From Puffinus mauretanicus (taxonomy: Eukaryota > Chordata > Aves > Procellariiformes > Procellariidae), in contig JAJKFH010001094.1 in assembly GCA_023333565.1 (NCBI GenBank), positions 2,852,001 to 2,916,000 on the forward strand: a DNA stretch of 64,000 nt, written 5' to 3'. The notes beneath the pieces were generated by a model, which had not been told where the DNA came from, made no database searches, and worked only from the letters and a program-made list of their open reading frames with translations. Made by a program: the position numbers and the translations under genes. This document shows positions 35,068 to 46,015 of the stretch, in pieces. Position 1 is the stretch's first letter; every line of letters begins with the position of its first letter.

Positions 35068-35228
35068 GGTACTCTACTCAGCAGATCCCTGAAGAGGCCA
35101 AAGTCTGCTCTCCTGACGTCCAGGATAGTAATCTTGCTGTGCGCCCTCCTCGATGCCCTAAGGATCTCGAACTCCACCATTTCATGGTCACTGCAGCCAA
35201 GGCTGTCCTTGAGCTTCACATTCCCCAC
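35019..35228 (-). pseudogene. CR1 ORF2 endonuclease C-terminal fragment
   Basis: This piece holds the C-terminal part of the APE-type endonuclease that nicks target DNA. GCSDHEMVEF (residues 11-20) contains the catalytic Asp-His pair of the SDH motif, still intact (Asp codon near 35,187-35,189). It is followed by ITILDVRRADFGLFRDLL. A frameshift in the following G-rich stretch leads to a stop at 35,019. The frame is also out of register with the upstream DFNHP segment. Confidence 0.9.
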
Positions 35229-35289
35229 CAGCCCCTCTTGTTGGTGAGAACAAGGTCCAGCATAGCACCTCTCCCCATTGTCTTCTCTA

Positions 35290-35495
35290 TCAGTTGGAGA
35301 AGGAAGTTATCATCAATACATTCCAGGAACCTCCCGGATTGCTTATGCCCTGCCGTGTTGTCCCTCCAACAGATTCGGGGTGGTTGAAGTCCCACATGAG
35401 GACCAGCAGGTTGGAGAAGTGGGCGTTTTCCTGCAGCGTCCTAGCTACCAAAGTGTGCCTTAGAGTTGCTTGGCAGCAGGCCAAAATCACCTGTT
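35290..35495 (-). pseudogene. CR1 ORF2 endonuclease central fragment, 5' truncation point
   Basis: The recognisable CR1 sequence begins here. VLMWDFNHPE (residues 30-39) is the endonuclease block normally read as LMGDFNHP; the Gly before the Asp is Trp. Next comes a stretch matching the CR1 DNA 'cataagcaatccaggaggttcctggaa' in a shifted frame. The N-terminal endonuclease motifs and all of ORF1 are absent. I put the 5' break at about 35,490-35,500 because sequence beyond it no longer resembles CR1; the true junction could differ by tens of bases. Confidence 0.8.
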
Positions 35496-35559
35496 TCTAA
35501 CAGTTTCATACTGTAGAAGAGTGTTTTCCAGTATCTAGGAACAATTTCATTTATTGATG

Positions 35560-37200
35560 TTTATGTAGCTTTAGAGATAAAAATTAATCTGTAGCAATTT
35601 CCTCTGAAGCTGAAGGCATTGGTGGCATAGGTTCCTCCTCATTCCAGTCCTCTTCCTGACCCTGCAGGCCCTGCTGGATGCATCAGAAATCCTACCTCTC
35701 CTGTTTCTGGTTTCTGAATTCCAAAACAAACGTAGGCCTTTCCCCAAGAGCAACCGTGAACCACTCTGATTCTGCCCATGCAGACAGACCTTACAGGCAA
35801 AAAAGACAGCTCTTTCAGAACCTCCATTCAAACCCTAGAGTTAACCACAGCTTAGCAGCTCCCAAATGCTACAGACCTTCTGGCAGTGGTGGCCCTCATA
35901 GGATCTGGCAATAGCATGTTATCCTCTTACTCCAAAGCAAACCCAACCTAACTCTTCCTTTCTTTTTGGAAAGCTGAAGAGCTCTAACCTAATTTCATGT
36001 TGAGTATTGTCTTATGGATAAAAATGTAATAGAACTGGGCCATACAACGGCCATATAGATAAGTCAGGTATTTCTGGTCTAGCAAGGAGAACATACAGGG
36101 AGAGTACGATAAGGGTTTATAAAATCTTTGGCAGAATGGAAAGGATGAATGGTGATCATTTGTTCACTGTCTCTTTCAATACAAACCCAGGGTAATCAAA
36201 TGAAATCAGAAGGAGGCATGTTTTCGAAGTGCTGAGGAAGTTGGTTCTTTTCAGATCGTATAACTAAGGCACAGAAACCTTTGCTGGATGACCTATGGAT
36301 ACTGTTTACATGCGCTCAAGGTGAGGTGAGACTAGACAAGATCATGAAAATGAAATTAATGTCTGAATGTTGGGGGTGTATTACCAGGCTTACTCTGTTT
36401 TATACTCTAGGCATCTCCCTATGATTTTTCCCAGAGCTAGGTGGACTGTTGGTTTGATGTTCTGTGGCCAATCCCATGTTCCTAAGCCCAAGCCTAACCC
36501 TTACATTGCTTTATCAAGTGTGGCCAGTGATCTGAAACAGCCACAGATCCAGCCACAGCCACAGGGAAAAGCCGCTCTCACCTGCCATATCAAATCCATT
36601 TACTAGCCAAGCTGAGCTCACAGCCCAGGAGCAAATCAAACTGGCCAGTCCCTGTTCTTCCAAATCCTAACCCCGACCTTAACATGTCCTATGAACCTGG
36701 GACACCAACTATAATTCACTTTTCTTTGAAAGCCATGCAATGAAGGATTGAACATAGCTTCTCAGACACTGTCATTTTGAAGTTTAAACTGGTACTGTAG
36801 GTGTAGCCAGAACTAAAGGTGCCTCAGAAATAATCTTCATTTTTCACCGTTCCCTACCCTGTTCCTGCAAGTCTTGAAGGATGAAGCAGTAATGATGCTT
36901 TTTTCATCTCCACTTTTCACACCTCTAATACCAACACTCGCCCAAAGCTATACCGTAGCTTTTTGACGCCTTATCTCCCAAGCCATAAGCCTTTTGCCAG
37001 TGCTGGCAGTGCAATCTTTCAACTAGCTCTGTGAGTGTTGCAGGATCTGGCAATGAAATTGAAGCCTTCTTTTTCAAACCCTAATGCTGTCACCAACCTT
37101 AATACTAGTTTTCCCAATTTTTCCATAAATCCTGACACCTCCAGTCCTCTTCCAATCTCTTCATCTGCTGAAAGCTGTTCTTCCTTCTCAACCAGCTGTA
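35560..37200. repeat. Decayed repetitive region with CCCTAA-bearing units, right part
   Basis: This continues the unit type seen left of the CR1. Unit-like starts are at about 35,663 (CTGCAGGCCCTGCTGGATGC), 35,900 (AGGATCTGGCAATAGCATG), 36,867 (CTGCAAGTCTTGAAGGATG) and 37,041 (CAGGATCTGGCAATGAAATTG). Each is followed by CCTAA-type words: AACCCTAGAG near 35,832, CAACCTAACTC near 35,945, GCCTAACCC near 36,489, ATCCTAACCCCGACCTTAAC near 36,665 and AACCCTAATGC near 37,077. Two widely spaced copies share the order 'CCCTAA ... ACCTTAA'. The simplest reading is that the CR1 landed inside one older repeat region. Confidence 0.45.
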
Positions 37201-40200
37201 TGCTGGGACAGATTTCTTACACTCTTTGCACTTGTATTCAGTGGCTGAGAATGTTAATTTTGCCTTTCATGTTCTTCCCACAGTATGTACACTGAGCCAT
37301 GATTTTCGGTCTGGCTGTGTCCTGAGTCATTGGCTTCTTTATCTTGCATCTATGTACTTGTTCTGCACACTAATGGCTGTCACTGTTTTGATTTTTCCCT
37401 TGGACAGCTCCTGTGCTGTTGACATTTGTATGCGTTTCCCCAGGGCTGGAGATATTTCTCTTGACATTTTCTCCTGCAAACTGAAATCACATGTCTCACA
37501 AACGATGCTGTTTCTGATTAGAGAATCTTTTTTGTCTCCGGAGTTACATGTGGATGCCAGAGCTCTCCATTGTGTAACTCACATATCTAAGTTACCCTCT
37601 TCTTCTTGATTCCAGGTAAAACCAAAATGCTTTCCCCACCTCCACCCCAACCCCAATACCTGTCCACAGCATCTTTCTGCCTAAAATCATGTACAATTAT
37701 CTACTATTCCTGTATTTCCCAGCCAAAGCACGGGGTATGAGATAGGGACAAATCTTTGCCTTATTAATCCTTATGGTCAGTTCTGTATTCTGGATCCATT
37801 TTTCCTTTGTACTGTTTCAATGATTATGCAATACTATTTGTCTAGAAATCCAGCTTTCCCGTGGAGCGATTCGTATTGCTTCTCTCCATAAATGTTGCCT
37901 TGTTCTTTTCTTAAACACGCACGCTTCTTCAGTGTGAGCGTCATTCCCCCATCACTTCTATCCTAGGTATTAAAATGGCAGGATTTCATTATCCTTCAAT
38001 TAAAGAGGCTCTTTATTAGGAGAAGCCTGTTCACAGATGCTGCAAGTCAACTCCAGCTAGCACTATGACTACATAATGCAAACAGACTGGTGCCTCCTCC
38101 AGACTTTCTTCTCCTCTAGCTCGCACCCCATGCACATTGCTACGTCTCTAAAGAAAGACTGAAGCAATCTACACAACTATTGGTACCGTTTGCACCCTTT
38201 TCAAATGGTGTTAAGACCTCACATAGAAGAATTTTGCTTACAAATTCCTTGTTGTTTGGCTTACACGGCTATGTTTCCATGGTTAACCCAGCTCAGCAGA
38301 AGCCATTTTCAGCTAGTTTTTTCAGTGACAAGATACCATACAGCCGAGTTCTCTGATTCAGCTTGGGGCAGGGAGGAAGGGCAGGGGGAGAAGAAAACAA
38401 AACAGGGTGGAGGTGGTGGAGGTTTTATTTCTAGACTCTAGTCCTGACTCGGATTTCATTTCTGCTGACATCAGATCATTGATTCAAACACCGCTACACC
38501 CAATTTGTACCAGTTCAAGTAGAATTCAGACTGGCAGGCTCCAGCAAATACTCTCTGATAAATGAATCGATTGCATCTTTCAGTTCCTTTGAAAACGGCA
38601 ATACTGTAGTGATGTATTTGGCCTGGTGTTTCTCTCAGGGGATTATGCTCAATTCACTGGTCCCTGAGCTGCATTGTTTTACAGAGAGAGGTTTGTTTCA
38701 TGCAATCTGTGCAGAGTTCATGCAATGTGCCCTCCGATCGCTCCTTCCTCCAATCAGTTCCAGTAATTTGGCATTACTAAGAAGAGGTGGACATATTTTG
38801 TTTCATTTCAAACCCACTCACACACTTTTGAAATGAGGAACAGAACTCCAAAAGGATTAGATTTGTTTTCCTTTTAAAGGGGGCAAAATGCCAATTTGGG
38901 CTGCTGTGAAGAGAAGGAAGTCCTGAATTAACAATGTATGAGTTCCTAGCTGTGGCCAGACACTCTTCCCCCTGGCTGAGTTATGAAGAGGGGGAAAATC
39001 CCATACTGTCAGTGGATCCCACTTCTTACAACTGCACCCCACAACTTCTGGAAAGCTCTCCTATTCCCATTCTCCCAGGAAGCAGTTCTGCTGTGGACAT
39101 AAATTGTGGTTCTCAAGTTTATTTATTTCTGGACGGGAGAAGTAATGGCAACTTGTCCTCTCTATAGCAAGGCAGTTGCTACATTCATCTGCTTTGAGAG
39201 GTCTGTTTTTAGGAGTCACTAACTCCTAGTCATTTCCTTTTTCCGTTGGTGGAATCTGGAGCAGAGCAAGGGCAGTGCAAGTGGGAGAAGTTGAGTAAAA
39301 GAATTATGCCCAAGCCCTGACTGCTACTGCTGCCACTACTGCCACTGCTGCCCAGGAATATAAACTGCATGCAGGGTAAATGGAGGATGTTTGCAACTGA
39401 AAGGAGTACGGATGCCAAAATACTCAGCTGCAGCTCTGGGCAAAATGTTTCTGGCCATGCCAGTAGTATCAAACTTTCTTGTTAGGCTCTTTGGGAAAGC
39501 AGTGTCCTTCAAAAGCAAGGGCTTAGTTGTGTCAGAGCAAAGCCAGTCTGCATTTGTTTATGGTGGCATATACCTTGAGTTTTGCTGTCTTATGGCACCT
39601 TGCCTTTGTGCCTTTGCTGCTGCTGGATTTCAGAATGGGTGGCGAAGTCCTGTATGTAGCGGAGCAAGCCTGGTTTTCTTTCATTTCCTTCTCTCTGAAC
39701 AGATAAAGAATAAAGCATCCACTGGCAGAACCAGGCTGCTTTTTTTCACAGCAGACGAGATTTTGGAAGGAGGAAGGCCTGTGTAGCTCCCCATGTGACG
39801 ATTTATGTGACTTATTTTTTGCAGCTGTCCAAATTACCTCTTAAAAATCTGCATATTTCCAATAACTGTACACACCATTTGCCCCTCCACTTCGGCTTAA
39901 GGTCACTGGCTCTTGCCACTGTGCAATGAAGCTGGAGCAATAACAGCGGGGTTTGTAGCTGTGGCCTCAAATTAGCAGAGGTGAAGCTAGGTAACGGTGG
40001 GTGAAGGCAAAGCAGCTGGCACAATGGAGCTATCTGCTGAGACAGCTGGATATCTCTGGAGAGTAGTAACTCCCTGCTCCCAGCTGCTGCTGCTGCCAGC
40101 ACAACGTCTGTGCTTCTGCTCTTATTTTTTTCTTTCTCTGCTTGGGGCTCAGAAAGCTGAGCAGCAGCTCAGAGACTGCTTTGCTAATGGGCTTATAGGT

Positions 40201-42222
40201 AACATCATAGTTTCTTGCAGATGTGTGGTACAATCAGCAATGCAAACCTCTCAAGTGGAGAAGTCTCGACTCAGGACAGCTTCTTTCAGAAGACGTGGCA
40301 CCTAGATTTTGTATTAGTTTCTTTATCTTTTCTTTCTTTTTCCTAAAAAAAAATGCAAAGATTCCTAGGTAATAAGCCAGTTGCAGCAGCCGAGACCTTG
40401 AGAAAGAAACACCAACTATCATCATGGGTGCGATTAAAACTGAGAGGCTTGAAAACCTTGACGTTTGCCGGCCATTCTCCCCACTCAGCTGAGGGAAAAG
40501 CACTCCCTCTGAGCTGCTTGGGTGTGTGAGAGGCAGTGTGTCAGCCTCAGTGTCCTGCGAGGTGACCAAGATTTAGAGGTTGGAGAAGGACACCTATACT
40601 TTCATTCTCCTTCTTGTGGGATCTACATGACCATTGCCGTTATTCCAACAGAAGCAGTGGAGTAGGAACAGAAAAAGGAGAGTTATGAGTTTTCCAACTC
40701 TCTCCAAGATTTTTTTTTTCCCTAAGCCTGGGATTTTATAAAACTCTAACTCCAAAATATATTAAAAGCCCAAGCTGCTTACAAAACCTCCAGCTCCACA
40801 GGGTTTGCTTATCCCTAGTAATTATCACTTAATATTTGGCCCGACACAGCTATCTTTCAGTCTTATAAGGATAAATGTATTTGTTTCACTGCTATCTGAG
40901 CTCTTTTTCACCATCAGACTGAAACCTATAGTTTATTATTCCTGGACAGAGGCCTACACATACTATGTGTTACTTCTGTAGTTCCCTCAGTCAGTGGGAA
41001 ATGTTTTAGTATTATTATCATTAAATATTTTGCCAGACGCTGTGGTCTTCCAGCTTTCACATAGATAGGGAGGGAAGGGATGTGTGGCTAAAGTGCAGGC
41101 TTAAGAGATGGGAGACAGGAGTTTTTTTTCCTTATCTCTGCCAAACTGCTTAGAGAGAAAATTCCTCTGGTAACAAGAAAGGCTATAAGGCCCTTAACTA
41201 GCTACTATCTCCTCATACTCAGGCTTCTCAACCCATCAAATTAAATGAAGCATTTGATGACCACAGGTGCATTTAGCAGTAAGGCTCAGGCTTAAATAAC
41301 CTATGCAATACTTCTTTGCATCATTATTTTTTGGTATGTGTAGAACAGTACAGGCTTAGTTCATATTTTTAAAGGAGAAATTAAAGGATCCTCATTGCAA
41401 AGTTCATGATTTTAGTGGATTTAGTACCTTCTCAACCATTGTATTTTATTTTTTTTTTGTTTATACATATTTAATCTAAAGGGTTAATCTGGAATTGTAG
41501 ATAATGGAGTTTTAAACGCATAAGAGACCAATACCAACTTATTTAATAATGCTGCAAAAATACAAACTAACAAATAAATTTTAAGCTCACATCTTTCAAG
41601 GTTTTAAGGCTCCAGTTCAGAGTGGAAATGGTAAGCACCAGGTGCTTTAATACCTACGAAGCCTTTAATTTATACAACATTTACAATTTTTATTATGTTA
41701 ATATTATGTATCACAGCGTGTTAGTCTAAGAGAGCTATGTCACAGCTGGTGAGGCACAATATCATGGCAAAGTACATTTGCAGTAGGAAATACACTAATT
41801 TCAGACTTCTGAATCCTCCTGAGCCATCACACTGCTCTCCTAAGTTGTTATTCCCGGACAAAGACCCTGAAGCTTGTAATACTGTTTATGAGAGTTCCTT
41901 TAACCACTGCCTGAAAACAGTGTGTGCCAGTCAATCTCATTTGGGCTGATGTGTCTGTAGTTTCACCAGATATTCCCCACTGTTCAAAAGGGGAGGCTTA
42001 CAGGCAGCACCAGTGGTGTCATATGGGCAAAAGAGCAAGAGGAAACATTAGCAAAGAGCTGACTCCACAGAGAATCAAGGATCCCTAACTCCCATAGGAG
42101 TGGTCCTACCATGAAAGGAGGAGGGTTGAACCTGCACACCTCACTCAGAGGTTCAATCTCAAACCTTCTGTTGGACTGACTTTCAGTCCCCTGACCTCAG
42201 CCAGAGAGCCAGAGTTGTTCAA
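37201..42222. other. Unassigned noncoding sequence
   Basis: No host gene is recognised. The stretch includes a short imperfect CTG/CCA triplet run (about 39,321-39,352). An AT-rich interval at 41,300-41,720 has the texture of a conserved noncoding element, but I have no evidence for this. Frames of up to 131 codons (39,391-39,786, +) show no family motif. Confidence 0.5.
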
Positions 42223-42250
42223 CTTTGAAAATCAGGCCCCTTTAGGTACG
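42223..42250. repeat. Ancient amniote interspersed repeat relic
   Basis: TTTGAAAATCAGGCCCCTTT with TAGGTAC after it matches the old word 'tgaaaatcaggccccttaggtgcc'. Neighbouring words such as CCTAACTCCCATAGGAG at about 42,087 suggest the relic may extend left. Confidence 0.45.
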
Positions 42251-43002
42251 ATTGGAGCATATTGATTTCAGAGCTGAACTTGAGGAAATTCCAGTCTACT
42301 ATATTACCCGTCCACCTGCACTTTGGGAGATGTAACTGGACCAGGAAAAAACTAGGGCTCATAGTTTGGCAGAAAGATTGGATGCAGGTGGATGTGGAAG
42401 AAACGTATTGCCAAATGCAATAGGACGCTGATCCCTTCCACCCACCCCAGGAGCCGCCTGCTTTTCCCCCAGCAGCAGAGGCCATAAGGACCAGAAACTC
42501 ACGCGGTGGCGAGCAAGTTAATAGTTCTCCTAATGGCCTACATGCGCTACATGCATCAAATGAAATGAGTAAGAAAATGGTTCATTACCTGCCTGAGATC
42601 CAAGGTCAGGTTTTTCAAAGGAATTTAGGTACATAAAGTTGCAGGTGGACAGCGAGTAATGTTTACAAAAGCATTCATGTGCCAGATTCCCATGGATTTC
42701 AGTATGGATTAGACTCATGGAGATAGAGTGTCTTTAGGCATCCAAGTCCTTTGAGAGGTGAAGTATTTTGCATTTACTGCAGTGTCCTGCAGGGTGCATA
42801 AGGATTATTACTGTAGAGCAGCTTGTGTGCTGTCAATCCAACATACTGGCTTATCCTGCAGTGACTTGTTCATCTTCCCATACCCAGTGGAACAAAATCT
42901 GTTGCGTACATCCCACGTATCTACCATCCAGGGAACAATGCCTATTTGTGTTCTGGAAGCTTTCTCTTGAGTTTACTTTTCTTCCTAAGAAGGGAAAAAG
43001 AT
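42251..43002. other. Unassigned noncoding sequence
   Basis: No gene is recognised. ATTCCCATGGATTTCAGTATG and TTTAGGCATCC (42,685-42,745) hint at another very old repeat trace. Confidence 0.4.
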
Positions 43003-43042
43003 GGGGGGAGGGGGGAGGGGGGTGGAGAGAGAGAGAGAGAGG
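43003..43042 (+). repeat. G-tract cluster followed by (GA)n
   Basis: Three G6 runs separated by single A residues (43,003-43,022) are followed by TGG and an alternating GA run to about 43,042. The whole is an uninterrupted polypurine tract except for one T. The G-runs can satisfy a quadruplex; the GA part can form a triplex. It is probably an ordinary microsatellite cluster. Confidence 0.85.
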
Positions 43043-43420
43043 CATCAGTGTCCAGCACACAGCACATTACCAGCTACACTGCCAATTAACGTGCCAGGAT
43101 TCCCTCGCTCGCACATGTTATGTTGTTTTGATGTAACTAAACGACAGTTGCATTCAGCTGCTTCTTTCTATGGAAAAAACATCTTCAAAAGAGCAGATGA
43201 GTGTGACCCCATTTCTCATTTTGTTTCCCATTACTTTAATTGTATATATATTGAATGTATCATCTATCGTGGAAAATTGCTTTCGTCTCTGTAACATCTG
43301 CAGGACACTACTATGGCAAAGACTAGTGCATCTGCTGATGCAGCTTTTGCTCTCCCCATTTGTTATTCCATTTCATATTCACAAATTTCAAACCTGTGTT
43401 CCTAAAGCTAGCCTGCTAAA

Positions 43421-43500
43421 CCCACTGATTTCACTGGGAAGCGCAGGTGCTCAGCGACACAGCAGATCAGGCCATTTTTGTTTAGGTGTCTAAATATGCC
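43421..43500. repeat. Ancient amniote interspersed repeat relic
   Basis: CCCACTGATTTCACTGGGAA, GCAGGTGCTCAGCGAC, AGATCAGGCCATTTTTG and TTTAGGTGTCTAAATATG lie in order. They match the old bird/reptile repeat 'cattgatttcagtgggagctgcaggtgctcagcacc...aaatcaggcca...ttaggtgcctaaatatg'. It is one of the clearest relics of this type here. Confidence 0.68.
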
Positions 43501-45953
43501 TTTACTAGCTTAGACATTTGGACTCAATGTTTTTTCTCTGGGAGCATTAATCTTGCATCTCAAGTGTGCACTAAATTCCAGTTTGCTTCCTCCGTCTCAG
43601 TCTGTTAAAAATTTGGTTCCATGTTTTTATTAATACCATTCAGCAGAGTATTTTTTTCTTTGCTTCAACCACACTGTCAACCCACTGCTTGCTCATTGGT
43701 GATCCCAAAATTATCTACAAGTAATGTCCTGTGTATGCATACAACTTTCATTGTTAGAAGACGAACGTAACCCTGATGCTGAGGCCAATACTTACAATTT
43801 CTTTGCATGCCATCCTCTACTCCTTGTAATCATTGTAAACCAGAAAGGACTCTGGTTTGACAGCAGGAGTGGAAGGTTTGTGCGATTAATACTGAGGCTA
43901 ATTTATTCTGTGAGTGGCTCTGTTTAATCCCGTGACTGTCTGTGTGCAGCGCATGCATATCATCCCCGAATGCCTTGGTACACATGTTAACAATGGGAAA
44001 AGTACTTGGTGGAAGAATGTAACTTTCTAACTCAGCTGCTGCAGTTGGCAGAGACTGTTCCCCCCTTAGTCCACAATTTGTCTTACTTGATCTTGTGACT
44101 GCCTGTGGAAATGCCCCAAATTGTTTTTCTTGCATTTTCACCTGCAGGACTTTAAATTAGAGACAGGAAAAGCGTTTCAGCAGTATTGAAATAAATGTTT
44201 TTCTAATTGCATGCGTTACTTTTTTTAACTGAATTTTTCAAAGCATTTGTTTAAAGATGAAAATACACTAGTTGGGAAAAAGAAGGAGGTAGGAAACTAC
44301 AGAGTTCCACATGCTGATTTCCTTTTAATTCTGTTTTTAGGCAAGTAAAGACAGTTTGCTTCCCTTCAAATGAGCAGTCAGTTTACTCTCTAAAGCAAGT
44401 GGAAGTCTTTCTGAGAGCCATAGAGATGCTGGGATATCTGCCAGAGACAAAGACATTCATGACAAGGTTCAGTACCTGGTCTTTACTTTTTGCCTTTTTT
44501 TCTTCCACTTGGTAGCATCACCACACCCCAAGGGGTGCATGCACCTTGTGAAGTCAGAGCCAAAATTAATATTTGGGACTGGGCTTGCAAGCCATTTTTA
44601 CCCACTCCTCCAAGTACAAGCAGTTCCTTCTCACACCCCATTAGAAACAGAACCTGCCCAGTGACAAGGGCCTGCAAGATAATGCTTTAGAAATATCCCT
44701 AATTTATGTTTGTGTGTGTATATGTCCTGAGCAAAGCAGGGAGAGAATTTTGGTTTTTTGCTTCTCCTATTCTGCCACTGCAGAAGGGACCCCAGATGTC
44801 TGTAAGTGCTTTTCAACCAGTTTATGTCAATTCAATTGCTGAAGGCCAGTTTTTTGCGATAGTAAAAATTTTATATATATATATAAAAAACACATTATAT
44901 ATACTTAAAAAATTAAACATGGTCTACTCTGGTTTGCTTAAATCACAGAAGTCCCTGGGCAGAACAGAATCCAGGTTGGAGATAGTGAGAACATTTCCAG
45001 AAGCACTGAGTCCTGTCTTGCAGCTCCCATCTGAAAGATGCACTTGTACCCAGCTCCTGAGGCACCATCTCTAACAGTGTGTCTGTTAGTCCTTACAGCG
45101 TTTTGAATCTCTCCTATATTGTACCTTTGATCAGATTAATTGAGTTCCTTGCAAAAATGAATGGCTTTAATTTTGTAATATCTTGGGCAAGTAATAATTA
45201 TCAGGGAATGTATTAAGGAATAAATCAGTTTTTGAAAAGGAGTGAATCTGAATAATAAGTAAAGCTCATAGCTGATTTTTTTTTAAACTGAATAGGTAAT
45301 TTAGTTCAAATGTCTGAATGCTTACATGTGACATATTCAGAAGACTCTGAGTCCTTTTCCAAGAGTCATGCAGGTTCCTAAGTTCCTGGGACTTTCCATG
45401 GCAATTAGGCTTGCTAGGTATTTTAAGAACAAAAAAAAACAACCAAAAATTGATGTTTCTAAATCACTTTTGGTGCTTTGCAAATGTTACATTCCAATCG
45501 GCTCAGTTCTTATTTTAAGCACAAAAGCTTATATTTTCACCTGAAAACTGGTGTTCTGTTTTTGGGGCAGGGTTAATAGATTTGCTGATCTCTTCCTTGC
45601 TTGATAAAACTGGCTTCCTTTTCTTTTTTTGAATCACTGGCCTTACAGTGGCCAGTAAACCACTTCTTGGTAAAACAAACTAACACACAAGTATTGTAAA
45701 TTCACCACAACCCACAGATAAGAGGGGAGAAGCTTACATTGATGCAAACATAAACATGGATTTAGTGTTTGTATGTATTTAAGCCATTTACACATTTACG
45801 CCTCATTCCTGTGTGCGAAGTAGGAGAATGATAAAATGTGCCGAAAGCTGTGGAAATTGAATTGGAAGAGTCCTTGCAGATTTATTAAAAAAAACCAACA
45901 CCTCTCTAAGTTTTTCCATCCTTGGCTCTAATATGTCTGCCGGGTCAATCCTC
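43501..45953. other. Unassigned noncoding sequence
   Basis: No gene is recognised. A short (TA)n run lies at about 44,872-44,885. Confidence 0.5.
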
Positions 45954-46015
45954 TGTTGATGTCAGTGGGAGTTTGCCACTGATTTCAATGGAAATAGGCT
46001 TTGGTTCTTCTGCTG
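45954..46015. repeat. Ancient amniote interspersed repeat relic
   Basis: GTTGATGTCAGTGGGAG, TTTGCCACTGATTTCAATGG and AAATAGGCTTTGG match the old form 'ttgacttcagtgggagttttgccattgacttcaatggg'. Confidence 0.68.

Larger units (their letters stand above)
32953..35495 (-). mobile_element. CR1 LINE, 5'-truncated, nearly full ORF2 (avian type)
   Basis: CR1 is a non-LTR retrotransposon whose ORF2 encodes an endonuclease and reverse transcriptase. This copy runs right to left. The 3' end carries three GAGAATCA 8-mers plus GAGAATAG (32,953-32,984), then the palindrome GACCTTTAAAGGTC (32,999-33,012), the avian CR1 3' signature. ORF2 is recognisable from the endonuclease DFNHP motif (about 35,390) to its stop at 33,015-33,017. 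ORF1 and the 5' UTR are missing, so the copy is 5'-truncated at about 35,490-35,500. It is dead: stops lie at 34,816-34,818 and 34,396-34,398, several frameshifts break the frame, and a 10-bp word is duplicated (AATGGGGATT at 34,328 and 34,351). It interrupts the CCCTAA-bearing region. Among the LINEs here it is the least diverged. Confidence 0.96.

Noticed and set aside
39391..39786. 131-codon + strand frame
   Set aside because: Overlapped by other frames on both strands, no recognisable domain, and no exon-like context.
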